Shown: piece after piece, positions 62,239-64,000 of the stretch | How positions within the stretch are numbered: the stretch's first letter is position 1 | Layout: the number at the start of each line of letters is the position of its first letter | Translations under genes and position numbers: made by a program | The notes under the pieces: model-generated | The model's database searches: none | Told to the model about the DNA's origin: nothing | Seen by the model: the letters and a program-made list of their open reading frames with translations, nothing else | Assembly (NCBI GenBank): GCA_963810485.1 | Contig: CAWENQ010000007.1 | Location: 62,001-126,000 of the forward strand | DNA: 64,000 bases | Origin: DATKFM01 sp963810485 | GTDB lineage: Bacteria; Pseudomonadota; Alphaproteobacteria; Dongiales; Dongiaceae | Direction: 5' to 3'

Positions 62239-63294
62239 ATGAGCGGCGGCACGGCCTGGCGGCCCGACGATCCGGCCTGGCTGGCGGCGCTGGGCCAGGC
62301 GGCGGGCGCCATCGGCAGCGACGAGTTCACCGCAAAGCTCCTGCGCCTGTTCGCCGGGCTGATCCGCCACGACATGTCCATGGTTGTACGTTATGCGCGC
62401 TATTCCGCGCCGGACTATCTGGTGTGCGAAGGCTTGGCCCAGCATTTCATCGATATCTATACCAGCAGCTACTACCTGTTCGATCCCTTCTACAGCTACT
62501 GGCAGCGGCGGGAGCGCGGCGGCGTGGTGACGCTGGCCGACCTAGCGCCGCCGGGCTGGCGCAACAGCCCCTATCGCCGCGTGTTCCACCGGCAGGCGCG
62601 CATTTCCGACGAGCTGGGCATGTTCCTGCCGGGCGTCGGGCGGTCCAGCATCGCGCTGTTCGTGGAGCGGTCGAAGGGGCGGTTCACCGCGCGCGAGAAG
62701 CAGGTGGCGCGCCATGTCTATCCGGCGATCGCCGGGCTCTACCGCGCCCACCTGGCGCGCATTTTCGCCGAGCTGGGAACCGGCGTGGGATCGCGGGCCA
62801 GCGGCCTGCCGAAGCGGCCGACCCTGCTGGTGGATCGCGGCGGCCAGCGCGTCTATGCCAGCGAGACCTGGCGCGAGCTGGAGGCGAAGGACCGGCGGAT
62901 CAAGGCGGCGGTGGCGGAGCTGGCGGGACAGGTCGGCAAGAGCGCAGCGCTATCGGATGACCGGGTGATGCATGTGGCACAGCTGGAGGCGGATTTTCCC
63001 TTGGCGCCGGGCGGCTTGATCTATGCCATCGAGACCGTGGGCCGGACGCCGCTGCGGCCGGCGAAGGACGCGATCGGCCGTTTTGCGCCGGATCTGACGC
63101 CGCGGGAGCGGGAGATCGTGCAGCTCGTGGTCGAGGGGCACCCCTCCGCCACTATCGCCCAGCGGCTGGGCATCAGCCGCGGCACGGTGAAGAACCACCG
63201 GCGGCGGCTCTATGACAAGCTGGACATCACCAGCGAGCGGGAGCTGTTCCTGCTCTATGTCACCTGGCTGTCCCGGGGGCCCGGCGACAGCTAG
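62239..63294 (+). CDS. LuxR-family transcriptional regulator
   Basis: A 351-residue regulator. The C-terminal HTH is DLTPREREIVQLVVEGHPSA, TIAQRLGISRGTVKNHRRRL, YDKLDITSERELFLLY (about 285-345). The N-terminal 270 residues form a sensor-like region (FIDIYTSSYYLFDPFYSYWQ, RRGGVVTLADLAPPGWRNSP, ARISDELGMFLPGVGRSSIA) resembling the GAF-like part of regulators found beside betaine or aromatic catabolic genes, with no receiver domain. ATG 62239 is the first clear start. It lies between the betaine-type transporter (divergent) and the Rieske oxygenase (103 bases downstream), so control of both is the natural inference. Confidence 0.85.
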   Translation: MSGGTAWRPDDPAWLAALGQAAGAIGSDEFTAKLLRLFAGLIRHDMSMVVRYARYSAPDYLVCEGLAQHFIDIYTSSYYLFDPFYSYWQRRERGGVVTLADLAPPGWRNSPYRRVFHRQARISDELGMFLPGVGRSSIALFVERSKGRFTAREKQVARHVYPAIAGLYRAHLARIFAELGTGVGSRASGLPKRPTLLVDRGGQRVYASETWRELEAKDRRIKAAVAELAGQVGKSAALSDDRVMHVAQLEADFPLAPGGLIYAIETVGRTPLRPAKDAIGRFAPDLTPREREIVQLVVEGHPSATIAQRLGISRGTVKNHRRRLYDKLDITSERELFLLYVTWLSRGPGDS

Positions 63295-63397
63295 GACCGC
63301 CACCCCATGGTGCCCGGAGGCACCATTGCCAGCGGAAAAGCACCGGGCTTACCCTCAGGCTACGGCCTTTTCGCCATGCCCAACCGAGGTCAGGTCC

Positions 63398-64000
63398 ATG
63401 CCCGACGACGCCCTGCATTCCCCGAAAGCGCGGCCCTATCGCGCCGATGCCGAACGCTCCTATGTGCTGCCGCCGAACTACTACATCGATCCGGCGATCT
63501 TTGAGCGCGAGAAGCGGGAGATCTTCTACAAGGCCTGGAACTATGCCGGGCATGTGAGCCAGCTCGCCAATGTCGGCGACTATGTCACCTGCCGCGTTGC
63601 CGACCAGGAACTGTTCGTCATCAGGAGCAAGGATGAGCGGCTGCGTGCGTTCTATAATGTGTGCCCGCACCGCGCCCATCAGCTATTGAAGGGCTGCGGC
63701 AGCGCCCGGGTCATCACCTGCCCCTATCACGCCTGGTCGTACCATGCCGACGGGCGGCTGCGCACGGCGCGGGGCACGGAGCATGTGGCGGAGTTCAATC
63801 CCGACGATTTCCATCTGAAGGAAGTGGGCGTCGAGGTGATGGCGGGTTTCGTCTATGTCAACCTGGATCCGGATGCGCCCAGCCTGAAGAGCCAGACCGG
63901 CGAGTTGGAAGGCGAGATGCTGCGCTACCAGCCTGAGCTGCCGAACCTGAAGTTCTCGCACCGGCTGACCTACAACCTGAAGGCCAACTGGAAGAACGTC
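63398..64000 (+). CDS. Rieske-type oxygenase alpha subunit, 3' end cut by the window edge
   Basis: The first 201 residues of an aromatic-ring-hydroxylating-type oxygenase. The Rieske [2Fe-2S] ligands are visible as NVCPHRAHQLLKG (Cys-x-His) and TCPYHAWSYHADG (Cys-x2-His). FEREKREIFYKAWNYAGHVS and the segment AEFNPDDFHLKEVGVEVMAG are typical of the GbcA / stachydrine demethylase / carnitine oxygenase group acting on quaternary amines. The catalytic non-heme iron domain is mostly beyond the edge (LTYNLKANWKNV is its start). ATG 63398 follows GAGGTCAGG. Its place beside a betaine-type transporter and regulator supports a quaternary-amine substrate; this is inference. Confidence 0.88.
   Translation, partial: MPDDALHSPKARPYRADAERSYVLPPNYYIDPAIFEREKREIFYKAWNYAGHVSQLANVGDYVTCRVADQELFVIRSKDERLRAFYNVCPHRAHQLLKGCGSARVITCPYHAWSYHADGRLRTARGTEHVAEFNPDDFHLKEVGVEVMAGFVYVNLDPDAPSLKSQTGELEGEMLRYQPELPNLKFSHRLTYNLKANWKNV

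Noticed and set aside
62142..62960. Second plus-strand frame overlapping the LuxR-type gene
   Set aside because: Low-complexity Arg/Ala/Gly sequence in the wrong frame; the 62239 frame has a clear HTH.

Overview
The window is high-GC chromosomal DNA of an alphaproteobacterium, most likely a Rhodospirillales-type lineage. The evidence is the combination of a ChvI/ChvG two-component system, a short HPr kinase with HPr and a mannose-type EIIA, a tyrosine-bearing DivL-type pseudokinase beside ahcY, a FYDLN-acid protein, an aroA-cmk-rpsA-ihfB block, a class II (CP4-like) EPSP synthase, AddAB, and AmgK/MurU peptidoglycan recycling. This is an inference from gene content and order; no species can be named.

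Layout. 1-613: truncated flavoprotein. 872-7327: exopolysaccharide cluster (three GT2 glycosyltransferases, polysaccharide deacetylase, galE, manC), followed by an RTX-tailed GH16 glycanase (8143-9630), a small conserved protein and a low-complexity Ala/Ser/Gly secreted protein with 25 Gly-Asp repeats. 12364-12439: tRNA-Ala(GGC). 12532-25982: housekeeping block (FYDLN protein, aroA, cmk, rpsA, ihfB, lapA-like, pyrF, trpF, trpB, trpA, accD, folC). 26055-35421 (minus): trxA, addA, addB, a fused amgK-murU and tsaE. 35563-40615: ferredoxin-NADP reductase, divL-like gene and ahcY. 41450-45643: porin, membrane-anchored HTH protein, RTX protein and small periplasmic protein. 46266-51008 (minus): bactofilin, ptsI, ptsH, EIIA, rapZ, hprK. 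51192-54375: an insertion carrying a retron-like unit (14-bp a1/a2 inverted repeat enclosing a putative msr-msd RNA, then a reverse transcriptase), a DUF4242 protein and a serine hydrolase. 54421-54830: duplicated palindromic repeats. 54862-57363 (minus): chvG, chvI. 57541-61779 (minus): glycine-betaine-type ABC transporter. 62239-64000: LuxR-type regulator and the start of a Rieske oxygenase.

How they fit together. The left block builds, and probably trims and secretes, an exopolysaccharide. ChvI/ChvG with HprK/HPr/EI/EIIA/RapZ form the usual alphaproteobacterial envelope-stress and carbon/nitrogen signalling module, here split by the retron-bearing insertion. The right end links betaine-like uptake to a Rieske oxygenase that may demethylate the imported compound.

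Six genes (the third GT2, manC, trpF, addA, the porin, ptsI) are each interrupted by indels that keep good protein similarity on both sides; addA alone needs about five corrections. Most look like one extra base. Sequencing or assembly error is the simplest reading, so frame-dependent claims in these genes are provisional. The most notable finding is the retron-like locus at 51192-52711.
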